A stretch of DNA of 64,000 nt from positions 72,682 to 136,681 of the forward strand of contig NZ_JBHSXL010000010.1 of NCBI RefSeq assembly GCF_042662125.1, written 5' to 3'. Under the pieces are notes generated by a model that saw only the letters and a program-made list of their open reading frames with translations, was not told where the DNA came from and made no database searches. A program made the position numbers and the translations under genes. Source of the DNA: Halopenitus salinus. GTDB lineage: Archaea > Halobacteriota > Halobacteria > Halobacteriales > Haloferacaceae. This document shows, one piece after another, positions 51,350 through 59,774 of the stretch. Numbering within the stretch: the first letter of the stretch is position 1; each line of letters begins with the position of its first letter.

Positions 51350-52507
51350 ATGAGCGAGGACTTCTACGACGTACTCGGGGTCTCACGGGACGCCGACGTC
51401 GACGAGATAAAACGGGCGTATCGAGAGAAGGCGGCCGAGTACCACCCCGACGTCAGCGATCACGACGACGCCGAGGAGCGGTTCAAGAAGATCAAGAAGG
51501 CGAAGGAGGTCCTCACCGACGAGGAGACGCGCCGCCAGTACGACCAGCTGGGCCACGACCGATTCGTCGAGGCCGAAAAACACGGCGCGGCCGGCTCCGG
51601 CGCTGGCGGCGGGCCGGGCGGCGCGGGCGGTCCCTTCGGCGGCGGCGGTGGCGGCGGCTTCGAGGACATCTTCAACCAGTTCTTCGGCGGCGGCGGTCGC
51701 GGCCGCGGGAACGACCCGAACCGCCCTCGACAGGGTCAAGACCTCCGGACGGGAGTCACCATCGATCTGGAGGAGGCCTTCGAGGGGGCCACGAAGCAGT
51801 TCACCGTCACCCGTCCCGAGCGGTGTGCGGAGTGTGACGGCGCGGGTCACCCGCCGGACGCCGACGTCTCCACCTGCGGACAGTGTGGCGGCCAGGGACA
51901 GGTGACCCAGGTCCAACAGACGCCGCTCGGGCGCGTCCAGCAGACGACGACGTGTCCCCGGTGTGAGGGCACCGGCGAGACCTACAGCGAGCGGTGTTCG
52001 GCCTGCGGCGGCGACGGGATCGTCCGCAACGAGGCGACGCTGTCGGTCGAGATCCCCGCGGGCATCCAGTCGGGACAGAGCCTCCGGATGGAGAGAGAGG
52101 GCGCTCCCGGCGAGAACGGCGGCCCGAACGGCGACCTCCTCATCGAGGTCGACGTCGACGTCGGCGACCGGTTCGAGCGCGAGGGCGCCGACCTGCACGT
52201 CCACGAGGCGGTCTCGTTCCCGCAGGCGGTCTTCGGCGACACGGTGCAGATCGAGGCCGTGGACGGAACCGTCGAGATGGACGTTCCGGCCGGCACACAA
52301 AGCGGCGAGACGTTCCGCCTTTCTGGCAAGGGCATGCCCCGGCTTCGGGGTCGCGGCCGCGGCGACCTGTACGTCCAGGTGCAGGTGGTCGTCCCCGACT
52401 CGCTCAACGACGAACAGCGCGAGGCCCTGGAGGCCTTCGCCGAGGCCGGCGGCGAGGAGATCGACGTCGAACAGGGCTTCTTCGAGCGGCTGAAGAGCAC
52501 CTTTTGA
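51350..52507 (+). CDS. dnaJ: Chaperone DnaJ (Hsp40, type I)
   Basis: The 385-residue co-chaperone has the J-domain (residues 3-70) with the HPD tripeptide in EYHPDVSDHDD, a long Gly/Phe-rich stretch (about 83-125), and four zinc-binding CxxCxGxG repeats: CAECDGAG, CGQCGGQG, CPRCEGTG and CSACGGDG. The C-terminal substrate-binding domains have GDLYVQVQVVVPDSL. It stimulates the ATPase of the DnaK encoded just upstream. Confidence 0.97.
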   Translation: MSEDFYDVLGVSRDADVDEIKRAYREKAAEYHPDVSDHDDAEERFKKIKKAKEVLTDEETRRQYDQLGHDRFVEAEKHGAAGSGAGGGPGGAGGPFGGGGGGGFEDIFNQFFGGGGRGRGNDPNRPRQGQDLRTGVTIDLEEAFEGATKQFTVTRPERCAECDGAGHPPDADVSTCGQCGGQGQVTQVQQTPLGRVQQTTTCPRCEGTGETYSERCSACGGDGIVRNEATLSVEIPAGIQSGQSLRMEREGAPGENGGPNGDLLIEVDVDVGDRFEREGADLHVHEAVSFPQAVFGDTVQIEAVDGTVEMDVPAGTQSGETFRLSGKGMPRLRGRGRGDLYVQVQVVVPDSLNDEQREALEAFAEAGGEEIDVEQGFFERLKSTF

Positions 52508-52663
52508 GCCGGCAGCGTCGGCGTCGAAGTGGAACGGCGGAGAACGGAAACAAGCGACGGGGTCGACCCGTCCGCCGCGTCGGATAAGAACTGTTTTGGG
52601 TCGTCCGTTCGACCCATCGAACGAGAACCCCGTATGTCGTCTTCATCCGCTCCATCACCGATC

Positions 52664-52672
52664 CCGGGAGGT
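52664..52672 (+). promoter_or_regulatory. Strong ribosome-binding site deciding the mnhE start
   Basis: GGGAGGTG centred eight bases before GTG 52680 complements the 16S 3' end well. It selects this GTG over in-frame codons further upstream, where no family similarity exists. Confidence 0.45.
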
Positions 52673-52679
52673 GCTCCCG

Positions 52680-53822
52680 GTGGCTGAGGCCCGGGTGCTC
52701 GTCCCGGTCGAGGAATCGTCCACGCTTCGCTCGACGGTCTCACACGTCACGAGCGAGGCGGCCGCCGACGGGATCGAGGCGATCCACTTCGTCCATCTCG
52801 CCTCCTGGCGAACCGACGATCCGAGCGCCACGCGGCGGCGGGCGGCCGCGAGCGACCTGCTCGAGGAGGTCGCGGTCTGGGCCCGCTACGACCTCGAGGA
52901 CGCGGGCGTCGAGGACGTCGCCGTCGAGACGTCGATCGTGGGCGAGGAGGCCTACCTGTTCGGCCCCGGAGACTTCGCGGATCAGCTCCACCGATACGCC
53001 GACGATCACGGCATCGACACCGTGATCCTCGATCCCGAGTACACCCCGGTGGGGAACACGACGCTGTTACAGCCCATGGAGTTCGAACTCGCCTCGACGC
53101 CGCTTTCGGTGCGCGAGGCCACCGTCGACCGTCCCGCACGTCACGTCCGGATCGCAAAGGAGCTCACGGGGCTGCGGTTCGCCGCGGTCTTCGGCCTCTC
53201 GTTCGTCTTCTACATGGTGCTCGGCGATCCCACCTACTGGTTCGACCTCGTGACCGGGGTCGCCTCCGCGCTCGTCGTCGCCATATCGCTCTCCCGGGTC
53301 AGCCTCGATCACGATCCGACGTTTCCGGAAACGCCGATGCGCCTGTTTCGCGGCGTCATCTACGTCCCCGTGTTGTTCTTCGAGATCCTCAAATCGAACC
53401 TCGTCGTCGCCCGAGTCATCCTCTCGCCCTCCCTGCCGATCGAGCCGACGATGACCCGGATGCGCGTACTCGTCGGGTCCGGCCTCCCCGTCACGACGCT
53501 GGCGAACTCGATCACGTTGACCCCCGGCACGCTCACGGTTCGCGCGCGGGACGCCGACCTCTACGTCCACACGCTCATCCCGTGGGCCCGCGAGGGGCTC
53601 TTCGACGGCGGGCTCGAGCGGTGGACCCGGTTCGTCTTCTACGGCCGCGAGGCCGCACGGCTCCCGACGCCGCGCGAGCGCGACGACTGCGCGGTGTTGC
53701 AGGGCCCCGACGCCGACGAGGACATGCCCCTTCTCGCCGCCGACGGCGGACGGTCGATCGCGACTGGGGACGGCTCGTCCGAACCGGCTGACGACGACCC
53801 TCGGGAGGGGCCGAACCGATGA
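52680..53822 (+). CDS. mnhE: Mrp-type antiporter subunit E with N-terminal UspA-like domain
   Basis: The 380-residue product is a fusion. Residues 1 to about 145 resemble a universal-stress-protein fold (EARVLVPVEESSTLRSTVSHVTSEAA, TVILDPEYTP). Residues about 155-330 are MnhE/MrpE: helices near 160-175 and 180-200, RGVIYVPVLFFEILKSNLVVARVILSPSLPIEP and VLVGSGLPVTTLANSITLTPGTLTVRARDADLYVHTL, all typical. The C-terminal 60 residues are acidic. It opens a nine-gene operon for cation/proton exchange. The Usp-like part could sense nucleotide; in haloarchaea this fusion recurs. Confidence 0.9.
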   Translation: MAEARVLVPVEESSTLRSTVSHVTSEAAADGIEAIHFVHLASWRTDDPSATRRRAAASDLLEEVAVWARYDLEDAGVEDVAVETSIVGEEAYLFGPGDFADQLHRYADDHGIDTVILDPEYTPVGNTTLLQPMEFELASTPLSVREATVDRPARHVRIAKELTGLRFAAVFGLSFVFYMVLGDPTYWFDLVTGVASALVVAISLSRVSLDHDPTFPETPMRLFRGVIYVPVLFFEILKSNLVVARVILSPSLPIEPTMTRMRVLVGSGLPVTTLANSITLTPGTLTVRARDADLYVHTLIPWAREGLFDGGLERWTRFVFYGREAARLPTPRERDDCAVLQGPDADEDMPLLAADGGRSIATGDGSSEPADDDPREGPNR

Positions 53823-54124
53823 GCATCGCCGACGTCGCGATCGCGAGCGGGTACACGGTCGGGGACGTCCTGTTGGCCGCCGCCGCCGGGTTCGTCCTGC
53901 TCGCGCTCGGAATGCTGTATCGGGCCGTCAAGGGCCCGACGATGCAGGATCGGGTCCTCGCAGTCAACGTGCTCGGGACCAACACGGTCGTCATCCTTGC
54001 GCTTCTAGGCGCCGGGCTCGGCGAGCCGACGTTCCTCGACATCGCGCTCGTCTACGCCCTGTTGAACTTCCTGATGGCGATCGCGATCTCGAAGTTCACG
54101 GTCGAACGCGGGGGGGTCCTCTGA
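53819..54124 (+). CDS. mnhF: Mrp-type antiporter subunit F
   Basis: The 101-residue protein has three helices (near residues 15-35, 48-65 and 68-88). MLYRAVKGPTMQDRVLAVNVLGTNTVVI is the MrpF signature, with the conserved Asp in the PTxxDR segment. Both ends overlap neighbours (ATGA with mnhE, TGATG with mnhG). Confidence 0.9.
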   Translation: MSIADVAIASGYTVGDVLLAAAAGFVLLALGMLYRAVKGPTMQDRVLAVNVLGTNTVVILALLGAGLGEPTFLDIALVYALLNFLMAIAISKFTVERGGVL

Positions 54125-54465
54125 TGGCGCTCGAGTCGACCGATCCGGTCACGATCGCCCGGATCGTCCTCGTCGTCGCGTGTCTCGCCGGGGCGCTGTT
54201 CTTCACGTTCGTCTCGATGACGGGCGTGATCCGGCTTCCGGACGTCTACGCGCGGGCCCACACCGCCTCCCAGGCCGACACGCTCGGCGCGGGATTCGGA
54301 TTGGCGGCCGTCGCGCTCACGCTCGGGTGGCAGGGTGCCTCGATCAAGACGGTGATCCTGTTGTTCTTCATCTTCGTGACGAACCCGACGGCGGCACACG
54401 CGATCGCGAGGGCCGCCTTCGAGGACGGGATCGTGCCGTGGACCGAGGGGGACGAGCGCCGATGA
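54124..54465 (+). CDS. mnhG: Mrp-type antiporter subunit G
   Basis: The 113-residue protein has three helices. GVIRLPDVYARAHTASQADTLGAGFGLAAVAL is the MrpG family signature, with a conserved region RLPDxYxRxHA. It ends in an acidic cytoplasmic tail. It overlaps the next gene as ATGA. Confidence 0.9.
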   Translation: MALESTDPVTIARIVLVVACLAGALFFTFVSMTGVIRLPDVYARAHTASQADTLGAGFGLAAVALTLGWQGASIKTVILLFFIFVTNPTAAHAIARAAFEDGIVPWTEGDERR

Positions 54466-55010
54466 GCGCGAGCGTAACCGCGATCGAGGCGATGCTCTTC
54501 GTCTTCGTGATCGCCACGGCGCTCGTGACGGCGCTCGCCCGGGACGTCCTCTCGTCGATCATCGTCTTCGGGGCCTACAGCCTCGGCATGGCCGCGCTGT
54601 ACACGTTCTATCGAGCCCCGGACGTCGCGCTCACCGAGGCGGCGATCTCGGCGGGCGTCACGACCGTCCTGTTGCTTCTCACCATCGCGAAGACCTCGCG
54701 CATCGACCGCGAGGTCGTCTTCGAGACGGTCGACTGGTCGGCCGCAGCGGCGGTGGGCGCCCTGTGTGCCGTGATGCTCGCCACGGTCTCGTTCATGCCG
54801 GCCGTCGGCGACCCGGACGCGCCCGTCTGGTCGAATCCCGACGTCACCGGCTACTACCTCGCGAACACCTACGCCGACACGGGCGTCGAGAACGCGGTGA
54901 TGGCCGTGCTCGCCTCCTACCGGGGGTTCGACACCTTCGGGGAGGCGGTCGTGGTCTTCGCCGCCGGCGTGGCGGCGATGGTGGTCCTCCACCGGGAGGT
55001 GTTCTCGTGA
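54462..55010 (+). CDS. Mrp-type antiporter DUF4040 subunit (MrpA C-terminal/MbhD-like plus B-like)
   Basis: The 182-residue protein contains MLFVFVIATALVTALARDVLSSIIVFGAYSLGMAALYTFYRAPDVALTEAAISAGVTTVLLLLTI, the DUF4040 segment that forms the end of bacterial MrpA or stands alone as MbhD in archaeal hydrogenase complexes. A second hydrophobic part (about 100-120, 155-175, with FDTFGEAVVVFAAGVAAMVVL) resembles MbhE. So it combines pieces that bacteria carry on MrpA. It ends with GTGA overlap to mnhB. Confidence 0.82.
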   Translation: MSASVTAIEAMLFVFVIATALVTALARDVLSSIIVFGAYSLGMAALYTFYRAPDVALTEAAISAGVTTVLLLLTIAKTSRIDREVVFETVDWSAAAAVGALCAVMLATVSFMPAVGDPDAPVWSNPDVTGYYLANTYADTGVENAVMAVLASYRGFDTFGEAVVVFAAGVAAMVVLHREVFS

Positions 55011-55654
55011 GCGACCGCTCCTCCCCCGGCGACGCCGGGAAAACGACCGATTCCGCCGTCCCCAACGGCGACGGGGGCGACGACGAGCGCTCCGGCGCCC
55101 CCCCGATCGAGCCGACCTACTCCGGGCGCGACGAGCGGCCGCATCTCTCCCGGATCCAGCGTCAACAGACGCCCTACACGGAGAGCCAGGTGATCATGTC
55201 GACGGTCAAGATCGTCTCGCCGTTCGCGTTCACCTACGGGCTGTTCGTCACCTTCCACGGCGGCGGGTCGCCGGGCGGGGGGTTCCAGGGAGGCGCCATC
55301 GTCGCCGCGGTCGTGTTGATGATCGCCTTCGCGTTCGGGATCGACTCCACCCGCGAGTGGTTCACGAACGCGACCGTCGTCGGACTCGGCGTCGGCGGCG
55401 TCCTCGTCTTCGCCGGCATCGGGATCGTCGGGCTCGCCCGCGGCGGCACCTTCCTCGAGTACGCGCTGCTTCCGATCCCCCATCCGGTGAAGTACGGCAT
55501 GGAGGGCGTCGAGATCCTCGGGATCGGGCCCATCGTCGCCGGCGTGCTCGTGGGGCTGTTCTTCCTCCTCGCCGCCGGCTTCGACGACCACGACGCCGGA
55601 AACGGCGGCTCAACCCGGCCGAACGACACCGAGCCGACGGAGGGGTCCGAATGA
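55007..55654 (+). CDS. mnhB: Mrp-type antiporter subunit B
   Basis: The 215-residue product starts with about 60 polar, acidic residues. The MrpB domain follows, with KIVSPFAFTYGLFVTFHGGGSPGGGFQGGAIVAAVVLMI, the conserved His-Gly-x-x-x-PGGGFQGG block, and three further helices up to about residue 195. The start is GTG 55007, overlapping the preceding stop. The long acidic N-terminus is cytoplasmic and seems haloarchaeal. Confidence 0.88.
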   Translation: MSDRSSPGDAGKTTDSAVPNGDGGDDERSGAPPIEPTYSGRDERPHLSRIQRQQTPYTESQVIMSTVKIVSPFAFTYGLFVTFHGGGSPGGGFQGGAIVAAVVLMIAFAFGIDSTREWFTNATVVGLGVGGVLVFAGIGIVGLARGGTFLEYALLPIPHPVKYGMEGVEILGIGPIVAGVLVGLFFLLAAGFDDHDAGNGGSTRPNDTEPTEGSE

Positions 55655-56103
55655 CGGGCGTCGCGCTCACCGTCGTCGACCTGCTGGCGACGCGACACGC
55701 CTACGCCGTGTTCGCGATCCTGCTCTGTATCGGCCTGTACATGATGATCGCCAACGAGCACCTGGTGAAGAAGATCATCGGACTCAACCTGTTCCAGACG
55801 GCGATATTCCTCCTCTTCATCGCCTCCGCGTACGTGCGCGGCGGGGCGATACCGATCGTCCACGACGGCGGCGGCGAGACGCTCCACGTGAGCCCGCTCC
55901 CGCAGGTCATCGTCCTCACCGCCATCGTCGTCGGCGTGAGCCTCACGGCGGTCGGACTCGCGCTCTGTCTGCGGATCTACGCGGAGTACGGAACCCTCCG
56001 TACGGACGCGCTACGAGAGGTGATGCGCGAGGAGGACGCGATCCCCGACGCACCGGCCGCTCCGGATGCACCCGGGACCGACGAAGGGGGTGACGCCGCG
56101 TGA
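55651..56103 (+). CDS. mnhC: Mrp-type antiporter subunit C (NuoK-like)
   Basis: The 150-residue NuoK-like protein has three helices. LYMMIANEHLVKKIIGLNLFQTAIFLLFIASAYV and PQVIVLTAIVVGVSLTAVGLALCLRIYAEYG are MrpC hallmarks. A 40-residue acidic/Ala/Pro tail follows, longer than in most bacteria. It overlaps mnhB (ATGA) and the next gene (GTGA). Confidence 0.9.
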   Translation: MTGVALTVVDLLATRHAYAVFAILLCIGLYMMIANEHLVKKIIGLNLFQTAIFLLFIASAYVRGGAIPIVHDGGGETLHVSPLPQVIVLTAIVVGVSLTAVGLALCLRIYAEYGTLRTDALREVMREEDAIPDAPAAPDAPGTDEGGDAA

Positions 56104-57650
56104 TCGACGTCCTGTTGCCCGCGTTGATCGTGGTGCCCATCGTCGCCGCGACGATGCCGATCGCTCTCGGGCTTCGCTACGACGACGTCGGGTGGCCGAT
56201 CGCCGCCGCGACCGCTCTCGCCCTCCTCGCGATGGCTGGGGCGGTCGTTCGGACGGCGTTCCTCGATCCGCCCTCCCCGATCGGGATCGTCCACGAGCTG
56301 GGCGGCTGGCAGCGGCCGTACGGGATCGAGCTCGTCGCCGACGAGCTGTCGGCCGCGATGGTCGCGCTGATCGCGATCGTCGCCGCGGCCACGCTCGTCC
56401 TCTCGCGAGTCGCCGGACCGCGCGGGAACGCGTTCTACGCCGCCTACCTCATGCTGGTCGGCGGGCTGATGGGCATGGCGCTCACCGGCGACCTGTTCAA
56501 CCTGTTCGTCTTCTTGGAGATCGTCGGCCTGACGACCTACGCGCTCGTCGCCGCCGACCGGTCGGGCGCGAGCGCCTACGCCTCGATCAAGTACCTGATG
56601 GTCGGGACGGTCGGCGCCTCGCTGTACCTCGTCGGCGTCGGCTACACGTTCCTCGCGACGGGATCGCTCAACATGGTCGACCTCCAGGGCGCGATCGCCT
56701 CGGTCGGCTACGGCGACCCGCTGATCCAGGCGGGCTACGCCTTTATCGCGGTCGGCTTCGGGCTCAAGATCGCCCTGTTCCCGCTGCACGTCTGGCAGCC
56801 GGACGCCTACCAGCGCGCGCCGGATTCGGTGACGGCGCTGATCGCGGCGTTAGTCTCGACGGCCGCCGCCTACGCGCTGTTGCGCGTCACGTACACCGTC
56901 TTCACCGTCGAGTTCCTCGAGGCCAATCCCCACATCACGAACGGGATGTTGCTCGTCGCCGGCGTCTCGATCCTCGTCGGCTCCGCGCTCGCGGTCATGC
57001 AGTCCGACCTCAAGCGCCTGTTCGCCTACTCCTCGGTCGCCCAGTTCGGGATGATCGTCGCGGCGATCGGACTGGCGAACGAGACCGCGCTGCTCGGCGG
57101 GATCGTCCACCTGATCGGCCACGGGCTCCTCAAGTTCGGGCTGTTCCTCGCGATCGGCCTCCTCGCGTACGGCTACGGAGCCAGACGTGTTCGCGACCTC
57201 GCGAGCCTGGCTCGACGCGCGCCGTACGTCTCGGGGGCCTTCGTCGTCCTCGGGCTCGCGCTCGTCGGGATTCCCCCGTCGGTCGGGCTGCTCGGGAAGT
57301 GGTACATCGCCCTCGGCGCCGTCAGGGTCGCCGGAACCGGCGATCCGGCCGGTGCGGGGATCGCCGTCGTGATGCTTTTGAGCACCCTGTTCACGCTCGC
57401 GTACGTCGCTCGGATCGTCGAACAACTCTACTTCGCCGGCGTGGATCCCGCCGTCGACTCGACTGCGGATGGCGGATCGTCCGGCTCGGGGCCGTCCGAC
57501 GCGCTCGCTGACGGCGGCGAGTCCGTCGGGCCCGTTCCGACCGGCGCCCTCGTCGTCCTCGTGGCCGTCACGCTGACCGCCGTCGGGCTCGGCTTCGCCG
57601 GCTTCGCCGTCTACGATCTCTTCGACCCGTTCCTCGGGAGGATGTTCTAA
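56100..57650 (+). CDS. mnhD: Mrp-type antiporter large subunit, MrpD-like (first of three)
   Basis: The 516-residue NuoM/N-like protein has about 14 helices. Key segments are FNLFVFLEIVGLTTYALVAADRSG with the essential membrane Glu, FGLKIALFPLHVWQPDAYQRAPDSVTALIAALVSTAAAYAL and LKRLFAYSSVAQFGMIVAAIGLAN. It starts at GTG 56100. A short Ser/Gly/Asp loop at about 450-475 interrupts the C-terminal helices. Confidence 0.9.
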   Translation: MIDVLLPALIVVPIVAATMPIALGLRYDDVGWPIAAATALALLAMAGAVVRTAFLDPPSPIGIVHELGGWQRPYGIELVADELSAAMVALIAIVAAATLVLSRVAGPRGNAFYAAYLMLVGGLMGMALTGDLFNLFVFLEIVGLTTYALVAADRSGASAYASIKYLMVGTVGASLYLVGVGYTFLATGSLNMVDLQGAIASVGYGDPLIQAGYAFIAVGFGLKIALFPLHVWQPDAYQRAPDSVTALIAALVSTAAAYALLRVTYTVFTVEFLEANPHITNGMLLVAGVSILVGSALAVMQSDLKRLFAYSSVAQFGMIVAAIGLANETALLGGIVHLIGHGLLKFGLFLAIGLLAYGYGARRVRDLASLARRAPYVSGAFVVLGLALVGIPPSVGLLGKWYIALGAVRVAGTGDPAGAGIAVVMLLSTLFTLAYVARIVEQLYFAGVDPAVDSTADGGSSGSGPSDALADGGESVGPVPTGALVVLVAVTLTAVGLGFAGFAVYDLFDPFLGRMF

Positions 57651-59774
57651 ATGACCGAAGTCGAATCACTGAGACCGCTCGTCGCCGTCCTCGTATCGTT
57701 CGTTGCGTCCGGGTTCATCGTCGCCTCCTACCGGCGACCGAACCTCCGGGAGGGGTGGACGCTCCTGGCCGCCGTCGGGAAGTTCGCCGCCGTCGCCTCG
57801 ATGCTGCCCGGCGTGCTCGGCGGCACCGTCTACGTCTCGAACCTCCTGGCGTTCCTGCCGGGCGTCCAGCTCACGCTGCGGGCGGACCCCCTCGGAATGC
57901 TCTTCGCGTTCCTCGCGAGCGGCCTATGGATCGTGACCTCGCTCTACAGCATCGGCTACATGCGCGGGCTCGACGAGCCCAACCAGACGCGCTACTTCGC
58001 CGCCTTCGCCGTCTCGCTGTCGACGACGATGGGGATCGCCTTCGCCGGCAACCTCGTCACCATCTTCGTCTTCTACGAGCTGTTGTCGATCGCGACCTAC
58101 CCGCTCGTCGCCCACGACGAGACCGCGGAGGCGCGCTCGGCGGGCCGCAAGTACCTCGCGTACACCATGTTCGGGGGCGGCGTGCTCGTGCTCGCCGGGA
58201 CCGTGTTGGTCTACTGGCTGACCGGGCTCGTCGGCGAGCCGACCGTCTCCTTTTCGGCCGGCGGGATCGACGCGCTCGCGACCGCCGCGAGCACCGACCC
58301 ATTGATGGCGAAGATCGCCTTCGTCCTGCTCGCGGTCGGATTCGGCGTCAAGGCCGGGCTGATGCCGCTCCACCAGTGGCTCCCCGAGGCGATGGTCGCC
58401 CCGACGCCGGTGTCGGGGCTGTTGCACGCCGTCGCCGTCGTCAAATCCGGCGCGTTCGGCGTCTCGCGGCTCGTCCTCGACGTCTACGGACCCGAGGTCG
58501 TCTTCGATCTCGGCGTGGGGATCTGGCTGTCGGTGGCGGCCGCGTTCACGCTGACGGCGGCCAGCGTGATCGCCTTGCGCAAGGACCACCTCAAACAGCG
58601 GCTCGCCTACTCGACGGTGAGCCAGCTCAGCTACATCCTGCTTGGACTGGGGCTGTTCGGGTGGTACGGCCTCGTCGGGGCGCTGCTTCACATCCCCGCG
58701 CACGCGTTCATGAAGCTCACGCTGTTCTTCTGTGCCGGCTGCATCCACGTCGAGACCCACACCGACTACATCTCGGAGATGGCCGGGATCGGAAAGCGGA
58801 TGCCGGTGACGATGGGCGCGTTCACCGTCGCCGCCGCCGGGATGGCCGGCATCCCGCTCGTCGCCGGGTTCGTAAGCAAGTACTACATGCTGATCGGCGG
58901 CGTCCGGATGGGCGCGGCGCTCACGCCCGTCGGCTACTACCTGGCCGGCGCGCTGTTGCTCTCGGGCGTCCTCAACATCGCCTACTTCTGGCCGGTCGTC
59001 TACACCGCGTTCTTCGAGTCGGAGGAATCTCACGACTCCAAGCCGCTCGTCGACTTCCCGCTCGGCGGACGGACGACCGCAACCGTGGAGTCGCCGCGGA
59101 CCGACGGCGGCGAACGCGAACCGGACGACGACCACGTCGCCGACGACGATCACGCCCCCGTCGACGGACGAGCGGAGGAGGGTGACGAAAACGCCGAGGA
59201 CGCCGCCGAGGCCTCCGAACCCGCCGACTTCGAGGAGAAGACCACCGTCGCTGAGGAGGACACCGCCGTCGCCGAGGAGACGATTCCGGACGCCGAGGAC
59301 GTCGCGATGGATCCGGATGGTGTCGTACGACCCGACTTCTCCCCCGGCGATCGGGACTTCTCCGAGCCGGCCGAGCGGATCGACACCGGCGATTACGCGG
59401 TCGACAAGAACCCCTCGGACGCGACCGTCGGCTTTCGGGATTCGACGCCCGAGCCAGAGGATGATCGTGGCGATCACGATGATCGTGGCGACGATCACGG
59501 TCGCCACGGTGACGATCGCATCGACCACGACCACCACGCTGACGACTCCGCCGACCACGACCACCACGGCGGGCCGCCGCCGGGCGGTTGGGAGTCGATC
59601 CGCGGTCTCGACGCCCTGCTGGGACGCGAGACGACGTGGTTCATGCTCGCGCCGATCCTGACGGCGATGACCCTCGCCGTCCTCGTCGGGGTCGTGCCGA
59701 CCGAGACCGGCTTCCTGGAGCTGATCCAGCTCATCGTCGACACGCGCCTCGAGGGCGCGGGGGTGGGACCATGA
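57651..59774 (+). CDS. Mrp-type antiporter large subunit with acidic/His-rich loop (second of three)
   Basis: The 707-residue NuoL/MrpA-MrpD-like protein has the same core (VFYELLSIATYPLVAHDE with the Glu, VKAGLMPLHQWLPEAMVAPTPVSGLLHAVAVVKSG, LKQRLAYSTVSQLSYILLGL). After about residue 455 comes a ~200-residue hydrophilic insertion before the final helix (about 660-685). The insertion is acidic (PDDDHVADDDHAPVDG, EDAAEASE) and ends with a tract of Asp-His repeats (about 603-645). The insertion may bind metal or ions; its presence in other species is not known to me. Codon phase continues across it, so it is not a frameshift. Confidence 0.88.
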   Translation: MTEVESLRPLVAVLVSFVASGFIVASYRRPNLREGWTLLAAVGKFAAVASMLPGVLGGTVYVSNLLAFLPGVQLTLRADPLGMLFAFLASGLWIVTSLYSIGYMRGLDEPNQTRYFAAFAVSLSTTMGIAFAGNLVTIFVFYELLSIATYPLVAHDETAEARSAGRKYLAYTMFGGGVLVLAGTVLVYWLTGLVGEPTVSFSAGGIDALATAASTDPLMAKIAFVLLAVGFGVKAGLMPLHQWLPEAMVAPTPVSGLLHAVAVVKSGAFGVSRLVLDVYGPEVVFDLGVGIWLSVAAAFTLTAASVIALRKDHLKQRLAYSTVSQLSYILLGLGLFGWYGLVGALLHIPAHAFMKLTLFFCAGCIHVETHTDYISEMAGIGKRMPVTMGAFTVAAAGMAGIPLVAGFVSKYYMLIGGVRMGAALTPVGYYLAGALLLSGVLNIAYFWPVVYTAFFESEESHDSKPLVDFPLGGRTTATVESPRTDGGEREPDDDHVADDDHAPVDGRAEEGDENAEDAAEASEPADFEEKTTVAEEDTAVAEETIPDAEDVAMDPDGVVRPDFSPGDRDFSEPAERIDTGDYAVDKNPSDATVGFRDSTPEPEDDRGDHDDRGDDHGRHGDDRIDHDHHADDSADHDHHGGPPPGGWESIRGLDALLGRETTWFMLAPILTAMTLAVLVGVVPTETGFLELIQLIVDTRLEGAGVGP
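59459..59575 (+). repeat. Tandem degenerate Asp-His-rich repeat in the second large antiporter subunit
   Basis: Degenerate units of about 12-18 bp built from GATCATGA/CGATCACG and CGACCACGACCACCAC blocks repeat here. They encode runs such as GDHDDRGDDHGRHGDD and DHDHHADDSADHDHH. Period and orientation suggest slippage expansion. Confidence 0.6.

Noticed and set aside
59459..59575. CRISPR-like repeat array
   Set aside because: Units are short, degenerate, in frame and without unique spacers; they encode a protein loop.
57651..59774. Possible fusion or assembly error inside the second large antiporter subunit
   Set aside because: The reading frame is continuous, the acidic insertion has haloarchaeal codon use, and a terminal helix follows it.
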